From Streptococcaceae bacterium AM104-57 (GTDB taxonomy: Bacteria; Bacillota; Bacilli; Lactobacillales; Streptococcaceae), in contig JAQDPW010000008.1 of the NCBI GenBank assembly GCA_027659245.1, positions 1 to 47,150 on the forward strand: a stretch of DNA of 47,150 nt, given 5' to 3'. The translations under genes and the position numbers were made by a program. The notes below the pieces were generated by a model, which worked only from the letters and a program-made list of their open reading frames with translations, searched no databases and had not been told where the DNA came from. Of the stretch, positions 33,642 to 40,074 are shown in pieces. How positions within the stretch are numbered: the stretch's first letter is position 1; every line of letters starts with the position of its first letter.

Positions 33642-34423
33642 TCGTCTGTCGCCTCCTTGCCTGATTTTTTTTCTTGATGTTGTTTTTGAGATTGTTGAAC
33701 CTGTTCAACTGTTGTAACTTGATTCATCTGCCAATTTCGCAAAATACCACCTATGTATTTAACGTTTGGTTTTCCTGAATTAACAGCGGTCCTCAAAGCT
33801 TCTTTGACTAGTTCAGAGTCATTTTCGTTCAACAGATGATTGATTTCTTCAATTTCGAAACCTGATAGCAATCTGCGAAACTCAGACTGAAATAGTTCTA
33901 AGATATTTTCACTATTACTAGTAGTAGTAGTTATATTCTTATCTTCATCTAATCTACTCTTATTCTTATCTCCTTCTTCTTCTAGTGCGTTACCTTGCGT
34001 TACGGTAACGTTACATGTAACGTTACCAAGAGCAAGACTTTTCTGTTTCTCACGGTGTCTTGCTACACGATTCCGTGTTTGTTCCTTGATTCTTTCCATG
34101 CCATCAATATTTTGGTGTTTTTCCCAATTTGGCAAAGTAATGACACCGTCAATAATCTCAATCATCCCGAATTGCTCAAAGACTCCCAGGGCCATTCTGA
34201 CAGTATTTAGAGGCCTTTGAAAAATTGTAGCAAGCATTTCATCAGTGTAATGAACCTTATCTGACATCATCAAAAGCCCGTTGCGATTATGTTTGCCAGC
34301 GAGAGCTAGGATTTTAAACCATATAACTAAAATGGCATCATGGTCTGGTAGTGCATCAATAAGACGTATTTTTTCATCGTCAAAAATGTCCGTCGTAATC
34401 TTAATCCATTTAATTTCTGACAT
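33629..34423 (-). CDS. Replisome organizer (DnaD/Rep-like)
   Basis: A 264-residue protein. Residues 1-120 match the phage replisome-organizer N-terminal winged helix (IKWIKITTDIFDDEKIRLIDALPDHDAILVIWFKILALAGKHNRNGLLMMSDKVHYTDEMLA, GVFEQFGMIEIIDGVITLPNWEKHQ). Residues about 175-245 are a DnaD-like C-terminal domain (FRRLLSGFEIEEINHLL, VKYIGGILRNW). The low-complexity linker (LALGNVTCNVTVTQGNAL) is encoded by an array of GTTAC/GTAAC repeats likely to be the replication origin. AGGAGG precedes the ATG. Confidence 0.92.
   Translation of the reverse strand: MSEIKWIKITTDIFDDEKIRLIDALPDHDAILVIWFKILALAGKHNRNGLLMMSDKVHYTDEMLATIFQRPLNTVRMALGVFEQFGMIEIIDGVITLPNWEKHQNIDGMERIKEQTRNRVARHREKQKSLALGNVTCNVTVTQGNALEEEGDKNKSRLDEDKNITTTTSNSENILELFQSEFRRLLSGFEIEEINHLLNENDSELVKEALRTAVNSGKPNVKYIGGILRNWQMNQVTTVEQVQQSQKQHQEKKSGKEATDEWGF
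33915..34030. other. Probable phage replication origin within rep
   Basis: Positions 34004-34027 are a perfect 24-bp palindrome made of two GTAACGTTAC units separated by AT, with an outer G/C pair. Two further GCGTTAC copies precede it at 33987 and 33997. A strongly AT-rich stretch (33915-33975) lies alongside and could be the unwinding element. Origins inside the replisome-organizer gene are known in lactococcal phages TP901-1 and Tuc2009. Confidence 0.7.
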
Positions 34424-34441
34424 ATTTCCTCCTTGGAAGCA

Positions 34442-34870
34442 TCATGCCCTAGCTCCCCATTTTCGTTGATTTCTACGAAAATCCATGGTCATTTCTTTGT
34501 AGAGCAAGCGCCCATTTTCTTTTAGGAGATTCGCATTTTGCATTCTTAACGAATCATTATGACTTGCTTCTTCCAGGTAATCCTGAGCTAGCCTGTCATA
34601 GTCTTCGATACATGTCCGAAAAACTTGTGGCACGTCCTCAATCGTTGAAGGAAGGCCGACAGGAGGTTGAGAATCATAGGTGAATCCTCTATCACAGTTT
34701 TTCAAGTTTCTTCTTGCAACCTCTCTGAAATCTTCAGCTTCTTCAATGATGATCACTGTTTTTTGTTTAGTTTCTTCTTCATTTTTAACAGTCAGTAACA
34801 TCAGGATAAAAATCCCGATAAAGATTGACACTAAGCCAAGCAGCTGGCTTGATAAAGTTGGTTCTGTCAT
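34442..34870 (-). CDS. 142-aa membrane-anchored coiled-coil protein
   Basis: A short N-terminus, a membrane segment about 8-27 (LLGLVSIFIGIFILMLLTV) and a cytoplasmic or external helical part with a basic end: EAEDFREVARRNLKN and YDRLAQDYLEEASHNDSLRMQNANLLKENGRLLYKEM. It lies between the Xis-like gene and the replisome organizer. Function unknown; anchoring replication at the membrane is a guess. Confidence 0.78.
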   Translation of the reverse strand: MTEPTLSSQLLGLVSIFIGIFILMLLTVKNEEETKQKTVIIIEEAEDFREVARRNLKNCDRGFTYDSQPPVGLPSTIEDVPQVFRTCIEDYDRLAQDYLEEASHNDSLRMQNANLLKENGRLLYKEMTMDFRRNQRKWGARA

Positions 34871-34880
34871 TTTATTCTCC

Positions 34881-35171
34881 TTACGCTCTCAATTTTCGTA
34901 CTTGTTTTTCTAACTCTAAAATCTCATAAACATCATTGACATCATACATAATATCTTTCCCTTGCTTACGAAATCTTAATCCTTTGCGCTCTAGCATCTT
35001 AACATAGCCATGAGTAAAGCCGAACTTCTTCATCAAAGCTTGTTGATTGATTGGCATGCGATCATTCTCTAACTGCTCCTTGACCTGCTTTTCAGCAAAA
35101 GCCAATAATTGATTCGTGAACAATTCAGCACTTTCGCCGTCCAATCGTAATTGTAACGTTATTCCTTCCAT
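34881..35171 (-). CDS. DUF771-like / Xis-type winged HTH protein
   Basis: Ninety-six residues. The N-terminus (MEGITLQLRLDGESAELFTNQLLAFAEKQVKEQ) resembles DUF771 phage proteins. Residues 42-85 (INQQALMKKFGFTHGYVKMLERKGLRFRKQGKDIMYDVNDVYEIL) form an excisionase/MerR-like winged helix. Copy B of the TCAACTATGCGGGCAAGCA motif lies just upstream of its start codon, and the other copies lie at the left prophage end and before integrase. That makes it a candidate excisionase or regulator of excision. Confidence 0.75.
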   Translation of the reverse strand: MEGITLQLRLDGESAELFTNQLLAFAEKQVKEQLENDRMPINQQALMKKFGFTHGYVKMLERKGLRFRKQGKDIMYDVNDVYEILELEKQVRKLRA

Positions 35172-35172
35172 T

Positions 35173-35204
35173 TTCTACATCCTCTCAACTATGCGGGCAA
35201 GCAT
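35173..35204 (+). repeat. Copy B of the three-copy motif family
   Basis: TTCTACA then TCAACTATGCGGGCAAGCA at 35185-35203. Copy C at 41121-41151 has the same order with only pyrimidine changes between the two blocks. It covers the region directly upstream of the Xis-like gene and overlaps the -35 region of the plus-strand promoter at 35213. Confidence 0.7.
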
Positions 35205-35212
35205 TTTTGTGA

Positions 35213-35266
35213 TATAATGGTTTAAATTGTTTAAGTATGCGCCTGATTTCCGTCAGGTGCTTTTTT
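35213..35266 (+). ncRNA. Candidate very short plus-strand RNA
   Basis: An extended -10 promoter TGATATAAT (35210-35218) points right. About 15 bp after the expected start, a hairpin GCGCCTGA / TCAGGTGC (35239-35260, loop TTTCCG) is followed by TTTTTTG. The transcript would be about 40 nt with no gene. It is antisense to the leader between the 47-residue and Xis-like genes. Confidence 0.35.
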
Positions 35267-35268
35267 GT

Positions 35269-35412
35269 TTATACAATATTATTTTCCATAGCCCTGAGTT
35301 CAATCTCATGGCTAACTTGTTTTAATAGCTTCTCACACGCTATCTTAGCTTCTCTGTAGGTTTTAGATTCGCTGATGAAGTAATCAGCAAGTTCAATGAT
35401 TTTATCTTCCAT
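35269..35412 (-). CDS. 47-aa early protein of unknown function
   Basis: A short frame from the ATG at 35412 with AGGAGG upstream: MEDKIIELADYFISESKTYREAKIACEKLLKQVSHEIELRAMENNIV, one long amphipathic helix or helical hairpin. It lies between the plus-strand cassette and the Xis-like gene. Function unknown. Confidence 0.75.
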   Translation of the reverse strand: MEDKIIELADYFISESKTYREAKIACEKLLKQVSHEIELRAMENNIV

Positions 35413-35462
35413 TCAACCTCCTATATCAGTCTCAAGACCGATGCCATTTTCTCCTCGATTGC

Positions 35463-35503
35463 TATAATAAGTTTGACTAGGACCTCTCACCGTTTTAGTC
35501 AAA
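35463..35503 (+). promoter_or_regulatory. Plus-strand promoter and operator-like inverted repeat
   Basis: TGCTATAAT (extended -10, TATAAT at 35463-35468) is followed at the expected transcript start by the inverted repeat TTTGACTA / TAGTCAAA (35472-35503, 16-bp spacer). It precedes the 156-residue gene and resembles the promoter at 37753 (both TCCTCG then TGCTATAATAA). Confidence 0.6.
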
Positions 35504-35529
35504 ATTTCAACAGAAAGGAGGAAAAGAAA

Positions 35530-36000
35530 ATGAATCTAAATCAAATCCGTATTTTAGAAGCTTGTCATAAATTTTTAATTGGTCTTACGGAATTTAAGGA
35601 TGAATTAAAAAACGATTCCCTTGTCTATCGATTCCAAGATAAAAATATTACGTTTGTAACCTATCAAGAGTACAGGAATTTATCATTTATCGATTTCAAT
35701 TTAAAATATGATTATCTAGATGATTCTATAACCTATTTAGATAATAGAAAAGAATTGATAAGTGCATTCCCAAGCGAACACGAACTAAGAGCCTTGAACA
35801 GAGTGCCTGATATGGAACAAGCTCGTATTCAGATTTTTAAACTACTATCACAAGCTAATCTTGAAATACTCACTGAAAAAAATTCAAATGCCAAAAAAGA
35901 TTATTTTGGTTACCAGTTCCGTAATCTCGAAACAAAAGAATCATATCCAATTTATCTGTTTCCAGAAAATGCTAATTTTGAACTAGTTGCCATCATTTGA
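35530..36000 (+). CDS. 156-aa unknown protein on the opposite strand of the early operon
   Basis: From the ATG at 35530 with AAAGGAGG upstream. No family recognised. The product is soluble, mixed alpha/beta: ILEACHKFLIGLTEFKDEL, VYRFQDKNITFVTYQEYRNLSFIDFN, ARIQIFKLLSQANLEIL and YPIYLFPENANFELVAII. It has its own promoter and runs against the surrounding operon, overlapping the 3' end of the 56-residue gene by 18 bp. This is the layout of lysogenically expressed accessory genes. Confidence 0.8.
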   Translation: MNLNQIRILEACHKFLIGLTEFKDELKNDSLVYRFQDKNITFVTYQEYRNLSFIDFNLKYDYLDDSITYLDNRKELISAFPSEHELRALNRVPDMEQARIQIFKLLSQANLEILTEKNSNAKKDYFGYQFRNLETKESYPIYLFPENANFELVAII

Positions 36001-36153
36001 TAGGATATCTGCTTCAAAACGAAACCAATTCAACTCATGAGCAAGTTCTTCAAGCTCGTGAGCTTTTTTATTGAACTCTTTGACAAGATCATTAAATTTC
36101 TCCATATTCGTAACATTAACTTTAACTTCAAGGTTCATTGAATTTTTATCCAT
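35983..36153 (-). CDS. 56-aa helical early protein
   Basis: A short frame from the ATG at 36153: MDKNSMNLEVKVNVTNMEKFNDLVKEFNKKAHELEELAHELNWFRFEADILSNDGN. The helix HELEELAHELNWF is coiled-coil-like. Its 3' end overlaps the convergent plus-strand gene tail to tail. Function unknown. Confidence 0.72.
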   Translation of the reverse strand: MDKNSMNLEVKVNVTNMEKFNDLVKEFNKKAHELEELAHELNWFRFEADILSNDGN

Positions 36154-36171
36154 TCTTCTTACCTACTTTCT

Positions 36172-36357
36172 TTATCTATAATCATCAATACAAATGTTAT
36201 TCCCAACACTAATGTCTTTAGCTTGTAATTTTGTTGTCAGACTTTGAGAATCTATAAGAATACTCCTAGGTCTTAAAATTTTTTCAACTAACTCATTGTC
36301 TGCCTTTATAAAGGTGGACTCTTTTTTCCCACTGTACGGATATCGTCTTGGTCTCAT
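36172..36357 (-). CDS. 61-aa protein with MRPRRYPYSG N-terminus
   Basis: The start MRPRRYPYSGKKEST is shared with the 117-residue protein at 28425-28778 (MRPKKYPYSG). The remainder (ILRPRSILIDSQSLTTKLQAKDISVGNNICIDDYR) differs. Its start overlaps the antirepressor stop by one base. The shared basic-aromatic tag may be a docking or nucleic-acid-binding segment. Function unknown. Confidence 0.75.
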   Translation of the reverse strand: MRPRRYPYSGKKESTFIKADNELVEKILRPRSILIDSQSLTTKLQAKDISVGNNICIDDYR

Positions 36358-37067
36358 TACACCGCCTCCTCATTTAAAAATTTGTTGATAAAATACTGCT
36401 GCCCCTTACCAGTGACCTTGACGGTCTTGCTGACAGAGATATGACCGTCAGGATGTGTGATGGTTGACTCCTTGATTTCAAAGAGTTTCATTTCCATGCT
36501 TCGTTGTGTTGGCATGTTCCAGTCAGAGCCTTTTCGCTTGATCAAGTAGCCATTTTCACGCAACCAGACAAAAAGACGATTGCCTCCGATTTTATAGCCG
36601 TTTTGACTGATGAGCTTAGCAAGGTCTCCGACCAAGATAGATGTGTGACTAGCGCTCACAGCATCCGCAAAGAGTACCTTCGGTTTGTCCGCCTCGATCT
36701 GAGCTTCCAGCTTGTTGACTTTCCGATCAGCCATGAGTAAAGCTCTTGCCATGATTTTCTCAGGACTGTTGAAGTCCTTTTCTACCTGAATGAAGTACTG
36801 TCGGACTTCTTTTCCTTTGTCCGTTCGCTGGATCATGGCAATTTCTTTGGCCATGTCTAACTTGATAACGTGGTCAGTAGCTCTACGACCTCCTGTACTT
36901 TGCGACAAAAATGTCGAAAAGTCTTCGTTTTCTGTAAATCCGTATTCCGTCATTCGTGGAAACCATTTATCATAAGGTGTTTTGACTTCCAGAGCCTCAT
37001 GAAGTTGTCTTCCAGAAACAACAGGCTCATGACTATCATTAAGTGTAACGTTGATAAGTTCGTTCAT
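36357..37067 (-). CDS. Phage antirepressor (AntA/AntB plus KilAC)
   Basis: A 236-residue protein. Residues about 10-85 are the AntA/AntB domain (VSGRQLHEALEVKTPYDKWFPRMTEYGFTENEDF). Residues about 120-230 are the KilA-C/ANT domain (FADAVSASHTSILVGDLAKLISQNGYKIGGNRLFVWLRENGYLIKRKGSDWNMPTQRSMEMKLFEIKE). Such proteins lift CI repression or act as regulators of the early region. AAAGGAAT precedes the ATG. Confidence 0.93.
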   Translation of the reverse strand: MNELINVTLNDSHEPVVSGRQLHEALEVKTPYDKWFPRMTEYGFTENEDFSTFLSQSTGGRRATDHVIKLDMAKEIAMIQRTDKGKEVRQYFIQVEKDFNSPEKIMARALLMADRKVNKLEAQIEADKPKVLFADAVSASHTSILVGDLAKLISQNGYKIGGNRLFVWLRENGYLIKRKGSDWNMPTQRSMEMKLFEIKESTITHPDGHISVSKTVKVTGKGQQYFINKFLNEEAV

Positions 37068-37113
37068 AATATTCCTTTCTAAATTGGTATAATGTAAATA
37101 AAACTCGCCAGAG

Positions 37114-37377
37114 CTATTTAAGTAAAGTATTTTTAAACGACTGTTTGACAGATACTATATGAGGCGCTTCACGGTTATTTATATAATCAACCTGAATAAG
37201 TGTCTCTGGCACTTCATCTTTCTTTGTTTCCCAAATTATCTTGATACCTTGAAGACCAATATCTTCTGCTTGAAAATCAATTCCGTTCAAAATAACTCGT
37301 GGAATACTAGAGTCACTGTTTATCTTAATTTCTAAATTTTGAATTGGTAGTAAATTTTTTGATAGGCCACTCATCAT
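37114..37377 (-). CDS. 87-aa early protein of unknown function
   Basis: Starts MMSGLSKNLLPIQNLEIKINSDSSIPRVILNGIDFQAEDIGLQGIKIIWETKKDE; a beta-rich domain. Two adjacent ATG codons after GGAGAGAGGG make the exact start uncertain by one codon. It lies between the XRE-like gene and the antirepressor. Function unknown. Confidence 0.78.
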   Translation of the reverse strand: MMSGLSKNLLPIQNLEIKINSDSSIPRVILNGIDFQAEDIGLQGIKIIWETKKDEVPETLIQVDYINNREAPHIVSVKQSFKNTLLK

Positions 37378-37472
37378 CCCTCTCTCCTTTCTTTCTGCTC
37401 AGCAATATAGGTCACGGTCCTCAATATATCGTTGAGGATCGTTCTTTATATCTCGATTTGAGATACTTTGTT

Positions 37473-37709
37473 TTAAAAAAATAATTCACTTTCTGTCTTG
37501 TGAAAATAATTGGATATAATCGATATTTCATAATCGTGGAATGGCGCTTTACCACTTTCTTTTTGTTCGTATTGTCTTCGGTCTTTCAAGCCGATTAAAT
37601 CAGCCATAAAAACTGTTGTGAGTTCGTGCTTTTTTCGCTCTTTTCGCAGCTTAGTTTTAGGCTTTAATTCTTGTTTTCTCAATCTTTGTTTTTTTGTAAG
37701 TTTTTGCAC
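37473..37709 (-). CDS. Small XRE-like HTH protein, Cro candidate
   Basis: Seventy-eight residues from a GTG start with GGAGG eight bases upstream. A very basic N-terminus (MQKLTKKQRLRKQELKPKTKLRKERKKHELT) leads into a degenerate XRE fold (TTVFMADLIGLKDRRQYEQKESGKAPFHDYEISIISNYFHKTESELFF). Position near the start of the early operon fits Cro, though the DNA-binding helix is unusual. Confidence 0.7.
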   Translation of the reverse strand: MQKLTKKQRLRKQELKPKTKLRKERKKHELTTVFMADLIGLKDRRQYEQKESGKAPFHDYEISIISNYFHKTESELFF

Positions 37710-37752
37710 GTTCCTACCTCCTTATTTTTCCATTTGTTCCTCGCAATTCTGC

Positions 37753-37758
37753 TATAAT
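37753..37758 (+). promoter_or_regulatory. Extended -10 promoter of the 176-aa gene
   Basis: TGCTATAAT with no good -35, 24 bp before the ATG. It shares TCCTCG and TGCTATAATAA with the promoter of the other plus-strand gene at 35463, suggesting common control. Confidence 0.6.
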
Positions 37759-37781
37759 AAAGCTAGAAGGGAGGTGATCTA

Positions 37782-38312
37782 ATGCCACAAATCACCAATG
37801 ATAATGTCCAAATTTGGACACTCTATATCACAGTAATCATTGCAGTTGTCGGTTTTGTTTTTAATACCATTTCACTCTGGCAAACGAAGAAAGCTACAGA
37901 GGATATGGCAAAGCCTTATATTAATGTTTATGTAGATGCCTATGCAGTTAAAAATCAACAACGTACCTATGTTTTTAAAAACTTTGGCCAAACTCCAGCA
38001 TATATAGATAATATTCAGATAGATGGAGAATTGGATTCATTGAATTCTGTACACCGCTTCGGCTCGCTCATCGGAAATATGATTGCACCAGGACAAAAAT
38101 TTACATCATCGATACAACCAGATTATAAAGGACGAATCACACTGACAATTACCTACTCAGATAACAAGAAGCGCAAATATACAGATGAGTTTATACTTGA
38201 TGCTACCCTGGCATCTGCAATGATCTACACAGTAAACGAGAGCAACAATAGCGACTCTCCTGCAACAGCTATCAGACAATCGACCATGGCTCTATTACGC
38301 GATCTACGATAG
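37782..38312 (+). CDS. 176-aa membrane-anchored unknown protein on the opposite strand
   Basis: GGGAGGTGATCT precedes the ATG. Residues 13-33 (YITVIIAVVGFVFNTISLW) form a single membrane anchor. The remainder is a beta-sandwich-like domain with KPYINVYVDAYAVKNQQRTYVFKNFGQTPAYIDNIQID; the N-F-G-x-T-P-A motif is common to membrane-anchored proteins of unknown function. It is oriented against the early operon with its own promoter and is likely expressed in the lysogen. A superinfection-exclusion role is possible but not shown. Confidence 0.82.
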   Translation: MPQITNDNVQIWTLYITVIIAVVGFVFNTISLWQTKKATEDMAKPYINVYVDAYAVKNQQRTYVFKNFGQTPAYIDNIQIDGELDSLNSVHRFGSLIGNMIAPGQKFTSSIQPDYKGRITLTITYSDNKKRKYTDEFILDATLASAMIYTVNESNNSDSPATAIRQSTMALLRDLR

Positions 38313-38337
38313 TCTCGTCTCCGAATGATTTTACAGT

Positions 38338-38478
38338 TCAAACATCACGTAAACATTCAATTTTTATCTCAACAGTTTCATCGTCAAGTGTATTGGCGAT
38401 GATTTTATTTTTTGCATCGATAACTTCGTTCAGGTCTTTGCAAATTAGTGAATAAAATACTTTAACATTTGCATTCAT
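38338..38478 (-). CDS. 46-aa early protein of unknown function
   Basis: A short frame from the ATG at 38478 with GGAGAGAGGG upstream: MNANVKVFYSLICKDLNEVIDAKNKIIANTLDDETVEIKIECLRDV. One helix and two strands. It follows the tRNA-like element and converges with the 176-residue gene at a 25-bp gap. Function unknown. Confidence 0.72.
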   Translation of the reverse strand: MNANVKVFYSLICKDLNEVIDAKNKIIANTLDDETVEIKIECLRDV

Positions 38479-38518
38479 TATCCCTCTCTCCTTTCTCTTT
38501 TTTTCGCTCCATGAGCAA

Positions 38519-38561
38519 CAGCCTGCCAGGGAGTCGAACCCTGGTGCTACCGATCAGGCTA
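38519..38561 (-). other. tRNA-like T-arm/acceptor element in the early operon
   Basis: On the minus strand TAGCCTG pairs with CAGGCTG (six Watson-Crick pairs plus U-G), and CCAGGG / CCCTGG enclose the canonical seven-base T loop TTCGACT. Ten bases (ATCGGTAGCA) take the place of the D and anticodon arms. The stop codon of the 91-residue gene lies inside the 5' acceptor strand. No CCA follows. Confidence 0.5.
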
Positions 38562-38829
38562 CATTCATTTTGTCCTGCATTCCTGCGAATGCTGCATCAA
38601 ATCGAATGTCATCGATTTCGTCTTGAGTGAAACCAGCATCAAGAAGGTAACGCTCTTGGCGTTCGATCTCTTCTGCCAACTCTGTCCATCCGAAAGCGAA
38701 CTGACGGCAGTTGTTCCAGAATGATTCAAGCTGACCATAGAGGAAGCCTTCCTCGTATGTGTTTTGAAGTAAGGTTTCTGTAACCACTGCTTTGAAGATG
38801 TTGATGGCTTTCTCGTTTAATGTGTTCAT
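38554..38829 (-). CDS. 91-aa first early protein, function unknown
   Basis: MNTLNEKAINIFKAVVTETLLQNTYEEGFLYGQLESFWNNCRQFAFGWTELAEEIERQERYLLDAGFTQDEIDDIRFDAAFAGMQDKMNVA. Helical, acidic, with higher GC content than its neighbours. It is the first gene after the divergent early promoter, GGAGGG upstream. No HTH is visible, so it is not obviously Cro. Function unknown. Confidence 0.8.
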   Translation of the reverse strand: MNTLNEKAINIFKAVVTETLLQNTYEEGFLYGQLESFWNNCRQFAFGWTELAEEIERQERYLLDAGFTQDEIDDIRFDAAFAGMQDKMNVA

Positions 38830-38878
38830 GATGTTTCCCTCCGATTTGTTTTTTTGTTATTTCCTTAAGCTTGGTTTA

Positions 38879-38907
38879 ATTGTATCTCATATTGAGATAT
38901 ATGTCAA
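38879..38907 (-). promoter_or_regulatory. Early lytic promoter
   Basis: On the minus strand a perfect TTGACA, 17 bp, TACAAT. The spacer contains the palindrome TATCTCA-TAT-TGAGATA (38883-38899), so repressor binding would cover the promoter. Confidence 0.85.
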
Positions 38908-38932
38908 TAACTTTTTATCACTTTTTGAGATT
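38883..38932. promoter_or_regulatory. CI operators of the genetic switch
   Basis: Two 17-bp sites: 38883-38899 with perfect arms TATCTCA / TGAGATA and 38916-38932 with the weaker TATCACT / TGAGATT. They lie between ci and the first early gene. A third weaker half-site TATCAC is near 38950. Confidence 0.75.
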
Positions 38933-38961
38933 TTTTTATTTATTTTTTTATCACATTGGTA

Positions 38962-38967
38962 TATAAT
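38962..38967 (+). promoter_or_regulatory. Promoter of ci
   Basis: TATAAT with no clear -35 upstream, 24 bp before the ci ATG. The upstream operator at 38916-38932 could allow repressor-assisted expression, as for PRM. Confidence 0.5.
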
Positions 38968-38990
38968 AAAAAAGAAAGGAGTTAATTGAT

Positions 38991-39722
38991 ATGAATATAC
39001 TAGGAAACTCAATTAAAGAGGTGAGAAAATCCAAAAAGTTAACTCAAAAAAAACTTGCCGAACTGACAGGTTTTAAACAAAATACAATTTCTAACCATGA
39101 GAACGGGAATAGACAATTAGATGAAAGAGATATAAGAATATATGCTCAGGCTTTGGGTGTATCGCCTCAATATTTGTTTGATTTATCGAAACCTTCATCG
39201 GTTGATAGCACTCCCCAAATCCAAACCATCTACGACGAACTAAAACCTCCAAGGCGAGCCAAAGTCTTGAACTACGCAGAGAGGCAACTGAAAGAGCAGA
39301 GAAACGAAGAAGAAACGAAGATAAACGAAGTATCGGAGGAAATTATTCAGCTCTACAGTTACGACTACTACGACCACCCAGCTTCTGCAGGTACAGGGCA
39401 GTATTTGAACGATGTACGAGTGGAACGGATTGAGTTGCCAGTAGATATCGATGCTGACTTTGTTATTCCGATTAAAGGGGACTCTATGGAGCCAGACTAT
39501 CACGATGGCGACCTGGTATTCATTCAGACAAGCGTAGATTTGAATAACGGAGTTATCGGAGTATTCAATTATAACGGGGATGCTTATATCAAGCAGCTAG
39601 TTATTGATAAAGAACAGGCATACCTACATAGTTTAAACCCTATATACAAGGATATGCCAATCACACCAGAAACAGACTTCCGAATTATCGGCGAAGTCGT
39701 GGATTTGTACAGAGAGGGATAA
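38991..39722 (+). CDS. CI-like repressor with S24 self-cleavage domain
   Basis: A 243-residue repressor. Residues 1-65 are an XRE HTH (IKEVRKSKKLTQKKLAELTGFKQNTISNHENGNRQLDERDIRIYAQALGVSPQYLFDL). Residues about 125-243 are a LexA/S24 peptidase with cleavage site Ala-Gly in HPASAGTGQYL, serine in GDSMEPDYHDGDLVF and lysine in DAYIKQL. RecA-stimulated self-cleavage would trigger induction. AAAGGAG precedes the ATG. Confidence 0.95.
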   Translation: MNILGNSIKEVRKSKKLTQKKLAELTGFKQNTISNHENGNRQLDERDIRIYAQALGVSPQYLFDLSKPSSVDSTPQIQTIYDELKPPRRAKVLNYAERQLKEQRNEEETKINEVSEEIIQLYSYDYYDHPASAGTGQYLNDVRVERIELPVDIDADFVIPIKGDSMEPDYHDGDLVFIQTSVDLNNGVIGVFNYNGDAYIKQLVIDKEQAYLHSLNPIYKDMPITPETDFRIIGEVVDLYREG

Positions 39723-39723
39723 T

Positions 39724-39930
39724 ATGAGTAGTGAAAGCAGACCAATGGAAGTGATTAAACACAACCTAGATTGTCAATGTCATAGACGAAGAGAGTGGAT
39801 TAGAGTCAATGATAAGTGGCATTCTATCGAGTTTTCGGTAGACGATCCAAACGAACCTCCTATGACCGAAGCAGAAAAAGCCAACGTAGCCTTAATTATT
39901 CAACAACACTTATCAAAAAAATTCGAATAA
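39724..39930 (+). CDS. 68-aa protein after ci
   Basis: MSSESRPMEVIKHNLDCQCHRRREWIRVNDKWHSIEFSVDDPNEPPMTEAEKANVALIIQQHLSKKFE. A Cys-x-Cys-His pair stands near residue 17-19. It starts one base after the ci stop. The gene ends in an A7 run beyond which the -1 frame stays open for about 29 codons (LYKDALKRLDVPTEFDYLNTTI) to a TAA at 40005. Function unknown. Confidence 0.75.
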   Translation: MSSESRPMEVIKHNLDCQCHRRREWIRVNDKWHSIEFSVDDPNEPPMTEAEKANVALIIQQHLSKKFE

Positions 39931-40007
39931 CAAAAGACTCTATAAAGACGCTCTGAAGAGACTTGACGTTCCTACAGAGTTTGATTACTTAAATACTACA
40001 ATCTAAA

Positions 40008-40032
40008 AACCATGACAAGTGAGATCATGGTT
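40008..40032 (+). repeat. 8-bp inverted repeat before the exonuclease gene
   Basis: AACCATGA and TCATGGTT are perfect inverted copies around nine bases, 43 bp upstream of the exonuclease ATG. There is no T tract, so it is not a standard terminator. It could be an operator or a processing hairpin. Confidence 0.4.
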
Positions 40033-40074
40033 CAAGAGGAATACTTAGCATTGTTGGAATGAAAGGAAACTTAT

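Noticed and set aside
37088..37093. TATAAT on the plus strand upstream of the antirepressor start
   Set aside because: It points into the 3' end of the 87-residue gene with no gene or terminator following; likely chance in AT-rich DNA.
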